From Streptomyces sp. NBC_01428 (GTDB lineage Bacteria > Actinomycetota > Actinomycetes > Streptomycetales > Streptomycetaceae), in assembly GCF_036231965.1 (NCBI RefSeq), contig NZ_CP109499.1, positions 8,866,001-8,930,000 on the forward strand: a stretch of 64,000 bases of DNA, read 5' to 3'. The position numbers and the translations under genes are program-made. This document shows, piece after piece, positions 34,985 to 44,124 of this stretch. The notes under the pieces are model-generated. The model was not told where the DNA came from and searched no databases. It saw nothing but the letters and a program-made list of their open reading frames with translations. Positions within the stretch are counted from its first letter, which is position 1. The number at the start of each line of letters is the position of its first letter.

Positions 34985-37453
34985 GTGAACAGACGAACGT
35001 TCCTATCTGCTGCCACACTGACGGCCATCACGGTGGGCCTTTCACCGGCGCTCACCGGCCGTGCACTTGCTGCCGGGTCGCCCAAAGACCGGGCGGACAC
35101 CCTCCTCGCCACGATGACGGCGGCCCAGAAGGAATCACTGATCCGCTGCGACTTCGCCGCCCTCACCTCGCTGGGAATCCCCGCCCTGACCATGGCCGAC
35201 GCCTCCGCCGGCCTGCGCGGCGAACAGGGCGTCACCGCCTTCCCCGTGCCCCTCGCCCAGGCAGCCACCTTCGACGCGGACCTCCTGCACGACATCGGCT
35301 CCGCCATCGGAGCCGAAGGCCGCGCCAAGGGCTACAACAACCTGCTGGGGCCGACGGTGGACATCACCCGGACCTGGCACTTCGGCCGACAGGCCGAAGG
35401 AATGGGCGAGGACCCCCACCTGGCCGGGCAGCTCGGCAGCGCGGTCACCCTAGGCATGCAGAGCCAGAACGTCATCCCCACCGTCAAGCACTTCGCCGGC
35501 TACACCCAGGAGACGAACCGCTTCTCCACCGACACGAAAATCGCCGACCGAGCCCTCCGCGAGATCCACACCGGCCCTTTCCGCCGCATCGTGCAGACGT
35601 CGCCGACCGCGTCGGTCATGATGGCCTATCCGAAGATCAACGGAACGTTCGCGAGTCAGAGTCCCGCCCTGTTCTCCCTCCTCAAGAACGACCTGGGTCT
35701 CCAGGGCTTCACCGTTCCCGACTTCTGGGCCGGAGACGACCAAGTCGCCGCCGCCAAGGCCGGCATGGACCTGGCCGGTCTCGGCCCGGGCGGCGTGAAG
35801 CTCACTCCCGGACAGCTCACCAACGGCTCGGTGAGCACCGACCGCCTCAACGACGCCGCCCGGCGCATCCTCATCTCCATGTTCGCCGGCGGCCTCTTCG
35901 ACCACCCCCTGCCCACGCCCGCGGCCAACGTCAGCTCCAAGGCCCACCAGGACCTGGCCCACACGGCGGCCGCCGGCGCCACCGTCCTGCTGACCAACCG
36001 CAACAAGGCCCTCCCGCTGGCCGCATCGCTCGGGAAGATCGCCGTCATTGGCCCCGCAGACACGGACACCTTCACCGGCATCTCCGGGTCCAGCTACGTC
36101 GACCCCGGCACCTGGACCACCCCCCTGCAGGCCCTGCGCAACCGGGCAGGCAGCACCACCGTCGTCGCCGCCCAGGGCACCAAGGGCGACGTCCCCCTCA
36201 CCACCGTCCCCGCCACCGCCCTGCGCACCGCGAAGGGCGCCGCCGGCCTCGACGTGGCCTACTACGCCGGCGCCGAGCCGACCGGCACCCCCATCGCGAC
36301 CCAGACCGTGCAGAACGTCGACTTCACCCAGGCCCCGCTGGCCGGCCTCCCGGCCGTCTGGTCGGCGAAGTGGAGCGGCACCATCACCTCCTCCAGCACG
36401 GGACTGCACCGTTTCTCACTGCTCCCGTCCGGAACGGCCCGGCTCACGATCGGCTCCAAGACCGTCGTCGAGGGCACCCGCCACAGCCGCCGCTTCTTCC
36501 TCGGTCCCTACGACTATCCCCTGCACGGCACCGCCGACCTGACCGCCGGTCAGGCCAGCAGGATCGACGTCACCTACACCAACTCCACCGCCGACACCGG
36601 CACCTGCGGCCTCACCCTGGGATGGCAGCCCGACTCGCTCATCCCCGCGGCCGTGACGACCGCCCGCAGCGCCGACGCAGCCGTCGTCTTCGTCAACCGC
36701 ATCGCCGGCGAGGACATGGACCATGGCCGGCTCGATCTGCCCGGCGACCAGAACCAGCTGATCAGCCAGGTCGCAGCGGTCAACCCGCGCACCATCGTCG
36801 TCCTCAACACCGACGGCCCCGTGGCGATGCCCTGGGCCGGCGACGTGGCCGCAGTGCTTCAGGCCTGGTACGGCGGCCGCGGCATCGGCACCGCGCTCGC
36901 AGCCATCCTGTTCGGCGACACCGACCCCTCCGGACGACTCCCCGTCACCTTCCCGCAGGACGCCACCCAGGGACCCGGCACCAGCGCCGCGACCTACCCC
37001 GGCGTGAACGGCACCGTCAGCTACGACGAGGGCACCGCCGTCGGCTACCGCTACTACGACACCAAGGGCCAGACACCGCGCTTCCCCTTCGGACACGGCC
37101 TGTCCTACACCAGCTTCGCCCACGGCTCCCCGGAAGCCTCCTACGACAAGACCACTCAGCGCGTCACCCTCTCCGTCACCATCACCAACAACGGAACCCG
37201 CACCGGAACCGACGTCGTACAGATCTACGCCACCCTGCCCAGCGCCGCGGCAGCCGAGCCCCGCCGCCTGGTCGCTTTCCGCAAGGTCTCCCTCGCCGCC
37301 AAGGCCTCCACCCGCGTCGAACTCTCCATACCCGCGACCGAACTGTCCGTGTGGAAGTCCAACGCCTGGACCCTGGTGCCCGGCAGCTACACCCTGGCCA
37401 CCGCCCACTCCTCCCGCGACATCACCACCCAGCGCACCATCACCGTTTCCTGA
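34985..37453 (+). CDS. secreted beta-glucosidase-like glycoside hydrolase, GH3 with PA14 domain
   Basis: An 822-residue exported enzyme from GTG 34985. The signal peptide MNRRTFLSAATLTAITVGLS has an RRxFL pattern fitting Tat export. GH3 N-domain spans about 30-300, with the nucleophile Asp expected in GFTVPDFWAGDDQ. The GH3 C-domain starts at KALPLAASLGKIAVIGPADT and is interrupted by a PA14 insert (WSAKWSGTITSSSTGLHRFS). It resumes with AAVVFVNRIAGEDMDHGRLD. An Fn3-like domain closes the protein. Family members remove terminal beta-linked sugars from plant material. It could release sugars or aromatic aglycones used by the neighbouring clusters. Confidence 0.92.
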   Translation: MNRRTFLSAATLTAITVGLSPALTGRALAAGSPKDRADTLLATMTAAQKESLIRCDFAALTSLGIPALTMADASAGLRGEQGVTAFPVPLAQAATFDADLLHDIGSAIGAEGRAKGYNNLLGPTVDITRTWHFGRQAEGMGEDPHLAGQLGSAVTLGMQSQNVIPTVKHFAGYTQETNRFSTDTKIADRALREIHTGPFRRIVQTSPTASVMMAYPKINGTFASQSPALFSLLKNDLGLQGFTVPDFWAGDDQVAAAKAGMDLAGLGPGGVKLTPGQLTNGSVSTDRLNDAARRILISMFAGGLFDHPLPTPAANVSSKAHQDLAHTAAAGATVLLTNRNKALPLAASLGKIAVIGPADTDTFTGISGSSYVDPGTWTTPLQALRNRAGSTTVVAAQGTKGDVPLTTVPATALRTAKGAAGLDVAYYAGAEPTGTPIATQTVQNVDFTQAPLAGLPAVWSAKWSGTITSSSTGLHRFSLLPSGTARLTIGSKTVVEGTRHSRRFFLGPYDYPLHGTADLTAGQASRIDVTYTNSTADTGTCGLTLGWQPDSLIPAAVTTARSADAAVVFVNRIAGEDMDHGRLDLPGDQNQLISQVAAVNPRTIVVLNTDGPVAMPWAGDVAAVLQAWYGGRGIGTALAAILFGDTDPSGRLPVTFPQDATQGPGTSAATYPGVNGTVSYDEGTAVGYRYYDTKGQTPRFPFGHGLSYTSFAHGSPEASYDKTTQRVTLSVTITNNGTRTGTDVVQIYATLPSAAAAEPRRLVAFRKVSLAAKASTRVELSIPATELSVWKSNAWTLVPGSYTLATAHSSRDITTQRTITVS

Positions 37454-37542
37454 CCCGCAGGCCCGGGCCCCGCCGCCCGCGAGGCCCGGGCCTGCCTCAC
37501 CGGGCCGTCCCTCCGCGATTCCCACCGCCAGGAGCACAACCC

Positions 37543-38802
37543 GTGCCGCTCATCAGACGCTTGACCACGAGTGCCGCCGCGCTCGCTCTCCTGACCGCGA
37601 CCGGCTGCCTCTCCAGCGGCCACAGCGGCACCAATCTGGTCATCATGGCCAACGTCACCGACCGGGTCGCGATGAGCACCGTCGTCACGGCGTTTCGCGA
37701 GAGCCATCCAAACATCCGGGTGAAAGTCAGCTACGCCGACACCGGTGCCCTCCAGAAGCAACTGCCACGGCAACTGAAGGCCGGCAAGGGGCCCGACGTC
37801 TTCACCGTGTGGCCCGGCAGCGGCAATCCCGCCTCGGCCGCGACCCTGGCCGACAGCAACCTTCTGCAGGACCTCACGCTCCACCGGTACGCCTGGGATC
37901 TGCCCGAAGACGTCATGTCGGTCGCCGGATCCGGCGGCCACATCGACATCGTCCCGGCCAGCTACAGCGCGATCGGAGCGATCTACTCGACCGGCGCGCT
38001 CAAGAGCATCGGGGGACACCCGCCGACGACGTTCACGCAGGTCCTCGACCTGTGCGACAGGGCCCAGAAACACGGCAAGGTTCTGTTCGCGCTGGGCAAC
38101 AAGACGCCGTGGGTCACCCAGCTCGTCTCCTACTCCCTCGCAGCCGGAACGGTGTATGCGACGCAGCCGGACTTCGCCTCCGACATGGCGCTGCACCACA
38201 CCAGCTTCGCGCAGTCACCCTGGCGCGAAGCACTCCAGAAGTACCTGCAGATGAACGAGCGCGGGTGCTTCAGCCATGACCCTCTGGCAACCACCTACGA
38301 ACAGAGCCTGGACCAGGTCGCCTCCGGAAAGGCCGTCGGCGTCGTCCAGGTGGCGAGCGCCCTCGCCGAACTCAGATCGGCCGCTCCCGGGATCTCTTTG
38401 GCCATGCACGCCCTGCCCGCGAGCGATGATCCGGCGCAGACCCGGATGCCCGCCGCGGTATCGGCGGCCTACGGCCTCAACGTGCACCCCGCTCACGAGA
38501 AGGAAGCGAAAGCCTTCGTCGACTTCCTCGCCTCGGCACGGGGCCAGAATCTCTACAACAGCAAGGGCGCCACCCTTCCGGCGATACCCAACGCGACGTT
38601 CAAGGCGGATCCAGCGGTGGCGGAGGTGGCCCGCCGCCAGAAGGACGGGACCACCGTCCCCTTCATGGACCAGACGTGGCCCAACTCCACCGTCCAGCAG
38701 GTCCACTTCCAGCAGATACACAACCTCTTCGCCGGCACCGCCTCGGTACCCAGCGCGCTCAAGGCCATGGACCGGGCGTTCACCGACAGCACCCTGAACT
38801 GA
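37543..38802 (+). CDS. extracellular solute-binding lipoprotein, no permease nearby
   Basis: A 419-residue lipoprotein from GTG 37543 (AGGAG site). Signal and lipobox: TTSAAALALLTATGC. The mature protein is a family 1 sugar-binding fold (TVVTAFRESHPNIRVKVSY, GKGPDVFTVWPGSGNP, AFVDFLASARGQNLYNSKGA). It follows the GH3 gene by 89 bases and is followed by a strong terminator. No permease or ATPase belongs to it. It may share another importer, perhaps the CUT1 permeases at 19.7-21.5 kb, or act as a sensor. Confidence 0.88.
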   Translation: MPLIRRLTTSAAALALLTATGCLSSGHSGTNLVIMANVTDRVAMSTVVTAFRESHPNIRVKVSYADTGALQKQLPRQLKAGKGPDVFTVWPGSGNPASAATLADSNLLQDLTLHRYAWDLPEDVMSVAGSGGHIDIVPASYSAIGAIYSTGALKSIGGHPPTTFTQVLDLCDRAQKHGKVLFALGNKTPWVTQLVSYSLAAGTVYATQPDFASDMALHHTSFAQSPWREALQKYLQMNERGCFSHDPLATTYEQSLDQVASGKAVGVVQVASALAELRSAAPGISLAMHALPASDDPAQTRMPAAVSAAYGLNVHPAHEKEAKAFVDFLASARGQNLYNSKGATLPAIPNATFKADPAVAEVARRQKDGTTVPFMDQTWPNSTVQQVHFQQIHNLFAGTASVPSALKAMDRAFTDSTLN

Positions 38803-38807
38803 CGGAG

Positions 38808-38855
38808 GCGGGCTGGGGTCGGCTCCCCTCGCCAGGGGAACCGACCCCAGCCCGC
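38808..38855 (+). terminator. strong hairpin after the solute-binding gene
   Basis: GCGGGCTGGGGTCGG (38808-38822) pairs exactly with 38841-38855. An inner CCCCT/AGGGG stem lies in the loop. It begins five bases after the stop codon. It lies between convergent genes. Confidence 0.8.
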
Positions 38856-38932
38856 TGCGTAAACGGGCCTCGACTGCAGGGGTTCGTTCTTCCGCCCGGA
38901 AAGGGGGAGGCGGCGGGATCCTGCCGCGCGGG

Positions 38933-39379
38933 CTATGCGTCGCCGGCCGTCTCCTCGCCCAGAAGGGCGATCCGGCGCAGACTGTCGAGAGTCACCGCGC
39001 GCTGCTCCTCGGGCAGCATCTGCAGGATCTGTGCGTTGATCGCCTCGGCGGGCGGGATCAGCGCCGCGAGCAGATCGCTTCCCGTCGCCGTCAGCTCCAG
39101 CAGCGTCCGGCGGCGATCGGCTGTGTCGCGCAGCTGGCTGACGTGCCCCTGGTCTGTCAGGCGGCGCACCATCTGATTGACCGTGGAACGGTCCAACGAG
39201 GTCAGGCGCGCCAGAGTGCGCTGGTCGACGCCGGGCTGCCGGCTCAGGGCGTTCAGCACGGCGAACTGCTGCGAGGTGATATCGCGTGAGACATGCTGGG
39301 ACCACAGGGCGGTGTGCACTTGTTCGGCACGCCGGATCAGGTGCCCGATGTAGTGGTGAACATCCAGTGCGCGTGCCAC
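38933..39379 (-). CDS. MarR family transcriptional regulator
   Basis: A 148-residue winged-helix repressor: ITSQQFAVLNALSRQPGVDQ, RTLARLTSLDRSTVNQMVRR and the wing DTADRRRTLLELTATG. The start is GTG 39379. It is the last gene of the gentisate module, transcribed the same way as the enzymes, so it probably senses an aromatic acid. It could regulate the palindrome at 42702-42728 upstream of the hydroxylase gene. Confidence 0.9.
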   Translation of the reverse strand: MARALDVHHYIGHLIRRAEQVHTALWSQHVSRDITSQQFAVLNALSRQPGVDQRTLARLTSLDRSTVNQMVRRLTDQGHVSQLRDTADRRRTLLELTATGSDLLAALIPPAEAINAQILQMLPEEQRAVTLDSLRRIALLGEETAGDA

Positions 39380-39471
39380 GGTCTCCGTCTTCCTGTGCCG
39401 ACGTGGTGCCGCCCTGCAGCGGTCAGTCGCTGGGCAGTCTATGGGGGCACCACGTCGGCGGGGGCCGGCGC

Positions 39472-40326
39472 TCAGCGACCGGGCCGCTGGTCGTAGGGCG
39501 TGGACCGCGAGCCGTCGACGCCGACCTCCAGTCGGCCGATCCGCTCGATCTCGACGACGACGCGGTCTCCATGGCTGAGCGGCCCGACACCGGCCGGGGT
39601 GCCGGTCGCGATCACGTCACCGGGGTGCAAGGTCATCACCGAGGACGTGTAGGCGATCAGCTCGCGGACTCCGAAGATCAGATCAGCCGTGCTGGTGTGC
39701 TGGCGGGTCGCACCGGCCACATCGCAGCGCAGGTCCAGCCGGTCCGGATCGGGGATCTCGTCGGTGGTCACGACCCAGGGCCCGATGGGGGTGAAGGTGT
39801 CGAAGGACTTGCGGGTCGAGCGGTCCTCTCCGGAGCGCACTGTGATGTCGAGGACGCAGGTGTATCCGAAGACGTGGTCCAAGGCCTGGTCGGCGCTGAT
39901 CCGGTGGGCTGTCCTGCCGATGACCACACCCAGTTCGCCCTCCTGGTCCGTGCGCTTGTCGCTGTAGGGCAGCACGATGTCCTGGCCCGGGCCGATCACC
40001 GAGGAGTTCGCCTTCAGGAACACTCCGAGGTCGGCGATGGAGGTGGTGTACTCCATCTCGGCCTTGTGGTCGAGGTAGTTGACCGGCGCCCCGACGATCT
40101 TCCCCGGCCGGGGGAGGGGTGCCTCCAAGACGGCGTCGGAGAGCGGAAGGCGTGCGCAGCCCGTCAGGTCGATCGTGGGCTGTCCTCCGCGGGCTACACC
40201 TTCGATGTATTGCTGCAGAGCGCCGGAGGGCGAGGCCGCGAATGGAGCGAGTTGCTCGGTGACGTCGACGATGTCGGATCCGTCGACGTACCCGAGTCGT
40301 CCCTTGTTGAAGAGGGCAAGACGCAT
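39472..40326 (-). CDS. fumarylacetoacetate hydrolase family protein, likely fumaryl/maleylpyruvate hydrolase
   Basis: A 284-residue FAH-fold enzyme. Metal residues are in RTDQEGELGVVIGRTAHR; other family motifs are GYTCVLDITVRSGEDRS, SFDTFTPIGPWVV and GDVIATGTPAGVGPL. It follows gentisate dioxygenase in the operon, so cleavage of fumarylpyruvate or maleylpyruvate to pyruvate and fumarate/maleate is the best inference. GAAGGAG precedes ATG 40326. No maleylpyruvate isomerase is encoded in the window. Confidence 0.88.
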   Translation of the reverse strand: MRLALFNKGRLGYVDGSDIVDVTEQLAPFAASPSGALQQYIEGVARGGQPTIDLTGCARLPLSDAVLEAPLPRPGKIVGAPVNYLDHKAEMEYTTSIADLGVFLKANSSVIGPGQDIVLPYSDKRTDQEGELGVVIGRTAHRISADQALDHVFGYTCVLDITVRSGEDRSTRKSFDTFTPIGPWVVTTDEIPDPDRLDLRCDVAGATRQHTSTADLIFGVRELIAYTSSVMTLHPGDVIATGTPAGVGPLSHGDRVVVEIERIGRLEVGVDGSRSTPYDQRPGR

Positions 40327-40360
40327 CAGCGTCTCCTTCGTTGATTGCAGTGGGCTGGGT

Positions 40361-41398
40361 TCAGGCGCCGGGATCGGCGCTCTGGGCGCGGTAGAGGCCC
40401 AGCGATCGCATGACGGGTTCGTCGCTGTAGGAGAAGAGGACGGCGTCCTGGGCGCCGGAGGTGTTCACGTGCCGGTACGTTGCCCAGCCCGGGACGGCGA
40501 AGGTGTCGTGCTGCGCCCAGTCCAGCCGCACGCCGTCGACGATGGTGGCGCCCTCACCGTGTACGACGTTGAAGATCGTCGAGGCGGTGTGCTGGTGACC
40601 GCCGCCGTCGAATCCGGGCCGCAGCCGTTGCACGCGGCAGCCGATGGTGGGCATGACCGGCCCGCCGGTCCACGGGTTGGTGTACTCCAGGACGATGCCG
40701 TCGACGTGGCTGCCCTCGGCGCTGTCCGCGATCGCGTCCAGCGCGCGCTGTGTCTCGGACCAGGTGTAGCGGCTGACGGGGGAGTTGGGGCCGTCCGGGG
40801 CCAGCCAAGCGGGGGTGAGGCGGCCGTGCAGGAACTGCCTGCTGCCCGCGTCGTCGGGCCGGGTGACCGGCTGCAGGCGCTGCGGGTACTTCTCGTAGAA
40901 GCCGGCTTCGAGGGCGTTGACGAGCGGGTAGTCGAGGGCGTCCAGCCAGATCATCGGCTCGCTGCCCTCGTGTGTGTGGTCGTGCCAGTGCCAGCCCGGT
41001 GTCAGCAGAAGGTCACCGGGTTCCATGAAGACCCGCTCGCCGTTGACCGTGGTCCACGCACCGGTTCCCTCCAGGATGAACCGGAAGGCGTTGGACGTGT
41101 GCCGGTGTGCCTGGGCCGTATCGCCGGGCAGGATGATCTGCAGCCCCGCGTACAGGGTGGTGACCGTGGCCGGCGGATCGGTGAGACCTGGGTTGACGAG
41201 CATGAGCACCCGCCGCTCGGCTTCGTCGAGCGACAGCGTCTGCGAGAAGTGCAGCAGTTGGGGGCGCAGGTCTTTCCAGCTCCACCGGTAGGGCACGGCG
41301 CGGCTGCGCGGCTCGGCGGGGAAGAGGTTCCCGTAGAAGCGCCACAGGGGGGCTGCGCCGAGGTTCTCCAGGGCCTTGTAGGCGGGATCTTCGGTCAT
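40361..41398 (-). CDS. gentisate 1,2-dioxygenase-like bicupin
   Basis: A 345-residue bicupin. The first cupin contains AQAHRHTSNAFRFILEG and GDLLLTPGWHWHDHTHEG, with the iron-binding histidines. The second holds GGGHQHTASTIFNVVHGEG. Length, AHRHTxxAxRFxxEG and WHWHDH are those of gentisate/salicylate 1,2-dioxygenases, which open the ring of 2,5-dihydroxybenzoate between C1 and C2. AGGAG precedes ATG 41398. Its neighbours, an aromatic hydroxylase and an FAH hydrolase, complete the gentisate route. Confidence 0.9.
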   Translation of the reverse strand: MTEDPAYKALENLGAAPLWRFYGNLFPAEPRSRAVPYRWSWKDLRPQLLHFSQTLSLDEAERRVLMLVNPGLTDPPATVTTLYAGLQIILPGDTAQAHRHTSNAFRFILEGTGAWTTVNGERVFMEPGDLLLTPGWHWHDHTHEGSEPMIWLDALDYPLVNALEAGFYEKYPQRLQPVTRPDDAGSRQFLHGRLTPAWLAPDGPNSPVSRYTWSETQRALDAIADSAEGSHVDGIVLEYTNPWTGGPVMPTIGCRVQRLRPGFDGGGHQHTASTIFNVVHGEGATIVDGVRLDWAQHDTFAVPGWATYRHVNTSGAQDAVLFSYSDEPVMRSLGLYRAQSADPGA

Positions 41399-41426
41399 GG
41401 TCTGCTCCTGATGTCCTGTCGGTGCG

Positions 41427-42638
41427 TCACAGGGCCGGAGCCGCGGCCGTGGCCGGGGTCCAGACCCAGGAGATGTCGTCGAAGTTCTCGGGGGAGCGGG
41501 ATGCGAGCAGCGTGTTGCGCAGCGTGGCTCCCATGCCTTCCAGGTGGCAGATCTCCCCGAAGCGGCGCGCGCTCTTCTGGATGCGTGCCGCGCGCGGACT
41601 GCGCAGGGAGGCGTACGTGGCGAAGGCGTCGTCCAGGCTGCCCGACTGCTCCAGCGCGCGGCCTAGCGCGACGGCGTCCTCGAGCGCCTGGCAGGCGCCC
41701 TGGGCGAGGTACTGCAGCATCGGATGGGCTGCATCCCCCAGGAGCGCGATCCGCCCGTACACCCACTGGTCGACAGGGGCCCTGTCGTAGAGGGGCCAGC
41801 GCCGGTCGCGGGAGACCAGAGGCAGCGCGTCCCTCACGGCCTGGCACGTGCCGGCGAACCGCTCCTCGAGTTCGGCTTCCGTGCCCCAGTCGTCGGAGTC
41901 GGGTGCGTAGCTGTCGCTCTCGAACACGGCCACCTGGTTGTAGAGCTCCCCGCGGCGGACCGGGTACTGCACCAGATGCATGCGCGGACCCGCCCAGACC
42001 ATGACGGCTTCCGAAGCCGCATGCTTCGACATCCGGCCGGTCATCCGCTCGGCGGGCAGCGCTCCCCGGAAGGCCACATAACGTGAACACTCGGGTGGGC
42101 CGTCCCCTATAAGGGCCTGCCGCAGACGGGAGTGGAGCCCGTCAGCCGCGATCACTGCGTCCGCAGCCAGTTCTTCCGGCGATTCCGCGAACCGCAGCCG
42201 CACTCCGGAGCTGTCCTGGTCCACGCCGAGGACGGTGCGCCCCGTGTGCAGGCTGACCTGAGGATGCTGCTCACAGGCGGCCAGCAGGGCGGCGTGGAGG
42301 TCGGTGCGGTGAGTGACCAGGTAGGGGTGCTGGAAACGCTCACGGTAGGAGTCGCTGAGCAGGTCGAGTGAGGTGAGCTGGTCACCGCTCAGGGCGTCCA
42401 TCATGACCAGGCGCGGTGGGGCTACAGCCCTTTCGCGGACCGCGTTGAGCACGCCGAGTTCCGCGAGAGCGGCCGAGGCGTTGGGAGCCAGCTGCAGGCC
42501 CGCGCCGATCTCGCTGAACTGCGCTGCCTTCTCGACAAGGGTCACCCGGCTGCCGGCGCGGGCAATGGCGAGGGCGGTAGCGAGCCCGCCGATCCCGCCG
42601 CCGACGACGGCAAGGTGCGGTGTAAGGACGCTGGGCAT
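41427..42638 (-). CDS. FAD-dependent 3-hydroxybenzoate 6-hydroxylase / salicylate hydroxylase-like
   Basis: A 403-residue class A flavin hydroxylase: VVGGGIGGLATALAIARAGS, the DG motif DAVIAADGLHSRLRQAL, and RIALLGDAAHPMLQYLAQGA. The latter ending (HPxxQYxAQGACQALEDA) is common in 3-hydroxybenzoate 6-hydroxylases and salicylate hydroxylases. Placed before a gentisate dioxygenase, it most likely makes gentisate from 3-hydroxybenzoate or a close analogue. GGAGG precedes ATG 42638. First gene of the operon. Confidence 0.88.
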   Translation of the reverse strand: MPSVLTPHLAVVGGGIGGLATALAIARAGSRVTLVEKAAQFSEIGAGLQLAPNASAALAELGVLNAVRERAVAPPRLVMMDALSGDQLTSLDLLSDSYRERFQHPYLVTHRTDLHAALLAACEQHPQVSLHTGRTVLGVDQDSSGVRLRFAESPEELAADAVIAADGLHSRLRQALIGDGPPECSRYVAFRGALPAERMTGRMSKHAASEAVMVWAGPRMHLVQYPVRRGELYNQVAVFESDSYAPDSDDWGTEAELEERFAGTCQAVRDALPLVSRDRRWPLYDRAPVDQWVYGRIALLGDAAHPMLQYLAQGACQALEDAVALGRALEQSGSLDDAFATYASLRSPRAARIQKSARRFGEICHLEGMGATLRNTLLASRSPENFDDISWVWTPATAAAPAL

Positions 42639-42701
42639 ACGGCCTCCATGGAGGGGCGGGGCAAGAGACGCAGAGGAATTGAGCGCACCCCACCGATATG
42701 A

Positions 42702-42728
42702 TCAGTAGACCAATGATTGGTGTACTGA
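42702..42728. promoter_or_regulatory. 27-base palindrome upstream of the gentisate operon
   Basis: TCAGTAGACCAAT, G, ATTGGTGTACTGA: 13-base arms with a single mismatch. It starts 64 bases before the hydroxylase start and lies between this operon and the end of the MFS gene. Size and symmetry fit a MarR or IclR/TetR dimer. The MarR at 38933 is the closest candidate. Confidence 0.75.
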
Positions 42729-42843
42729 CGACATTAAAGCTGTGTTTCCCCCAGGTCAACGGACGGGAGACAGACGGTGCGAAAGCCGGAGGGGGCAGCC
42801 CCGGTCCACAGCACGAAGGGTCTGTCCCGGGAAGCGGCCGCCG

Positions 42844-44124
42844 TCAGCCGGACTGCTCCGGTGCCGCGTCCCCAAGCAGCCCACCCGCAGCCTGGCGCCG
42901 GTGGGCCCACAGCAACCCGGCAGCCATCAGCGCGGTGGCCGCACCCAACAGGCCTACGGCCGAAGCGAGGGCCCCAACAGCCTTCTCCACGCCGAGCAGC
43001 ACCAGAGGCAGGACGAACGTGCCGCCGAACATCGCACTCGTCCAGAGCCCGGTGCCCCGTCCCCGGTCGGCGAATTCAAGCCGGGACATCCCCCGGATCA
43101 GCAGGGCCGGCAACAGCATGCCGGTGCCGAGGCAGTTGACCACCGCTCCGACAACCAGGAAAGGGGCACTGTCGGCGAGGTACATCAGTCCGAAGCCGAG
43201 CGAGCAAACGGCGAGAACAGGCGACAGCACCACGTCCGGCGCACGACGCATCCGCGCAAAGGCGACCACCCCCACGACCGTTGCGGCACTAGCCACCGCC
43301 GTGGCGAGGCCGATGACACCTGAGCTGGTGACGCCCAGGTCGTCGAGAAGATACGACATCTCCACCGGCACTGTGTAGAAGACCATCGCTCCGAAGACGG
43401 TCAGCGCGCACGTGGAGCGCATCTGGCGCCAGGGGAACGGGCGGCGGTACTCCGAAACCGGACGGGCCTGACGATCCGAGGCGCTTTTCCTTTCCGTCCC
43501 CGGCAAAGCAATCGCCATAAGGGGAGCGATGAGCAAACTCACCGCGTAGAGCCAGAAGGGAACACGCCAGCCCGCCGAACCGGCCGCCCCACCGACGACG
43601 AAGAACACAGTCGCGGACGCCGCGGTGCACATGGTCTGCAGGGACAGGTACCGCACCCGCTGAGGACCTTGGTAGAAGTCACCGATGAGCGTGGTACAGC
43701 AGGTCATGATGGCCGCCTCGCAGACACCGACGAGGACCCGGCTGACCAGAATCCCTCCCAGCGAGTCGAGCCACAGCGGGGCCGTACCGCACAGGGCGTA
43801 CACCACGGTCGCGACCAGAAGGAGGCGCCTGCGCCCGAGCCGGTCGACGATGATCCCGGCAAAAGGCGCCAGCAGGGCGAGCGCCAGGGCGGGGATGGTC
43901 AGCACCAGCGGCACCAATGCCTCGGCGCCACGGGCGCCTTCGAAGTGGTCCTGCATCTTCGGCAGAACGGGAGCCAGCAGGACGGCACCAAGGACTGGCA
44001 GACACGAACCAGTCATGAGCAGAGAGATCCTGAGCTTGTGGGCAGCTCCCGTCACGTCGGCGACCCTAGCGTCGAGGTCGTCGTCCACGGGGCTCCCAGG
44101 AAGCAGGGGCGCGTCAGCGGGCAT
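42844..44124 (-). CDS. MFS transporter, probable aromatic acid uptake
   Basis: A 426-residue transporter from ATG 44124 (GGAG site) with 12 predicted helices. The first starts near LLMTGSCLPVLGAVLLAPVL. The conserved MFS loop between helices 2 and 3 appears as GIIVDRLGRRRLLL. It lies directly upstream of the gentisate operon on the same strand, with about 200 bases and the palindrome between. Import of hydroxybenzoate is likely, though it resembles drug/sugar-type MFS as much as the aromatic acid:H+ group, so export cannot be excluded. Confidence 0.85.
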   Translation of the reverse strand: MPADAPLLPGSPVDDDLDARVADVTGAAHKLRISLLMTGSCLPVLGAVLLAPVLPKMQDHFEGARGAEALVPLVLTIPALALALLAPFAGIIVDRLGRRRLLLVATVVYALCGTAPLWLDSLGGILVSRVLVGVCEAAIMTCCTTLIGDFYQGPQRVRYLSLQTMCTAASATVFFVVGGAAGSAGWRVPFWLYAVSLLIAPLMAIALPGTERKSASDRQARPVSEYRRPFPWRQMRSTCALTVFGAMVFYTVPVEMSYLLDDLGVTSSGVIGLATAVASAATVVGVVAFARMRRAPDVVLSPVLAVCSLGFGLMYLADSAPFLVVGAVVNCLGTGMLLPALLIRGMSRLEFADRGRGTGLWTSAMFGGTFVLPLVLLGVEKAVGALASAVGLLGAATALMAAGLLWAHRRQAAGGLLGDAAPEQSG

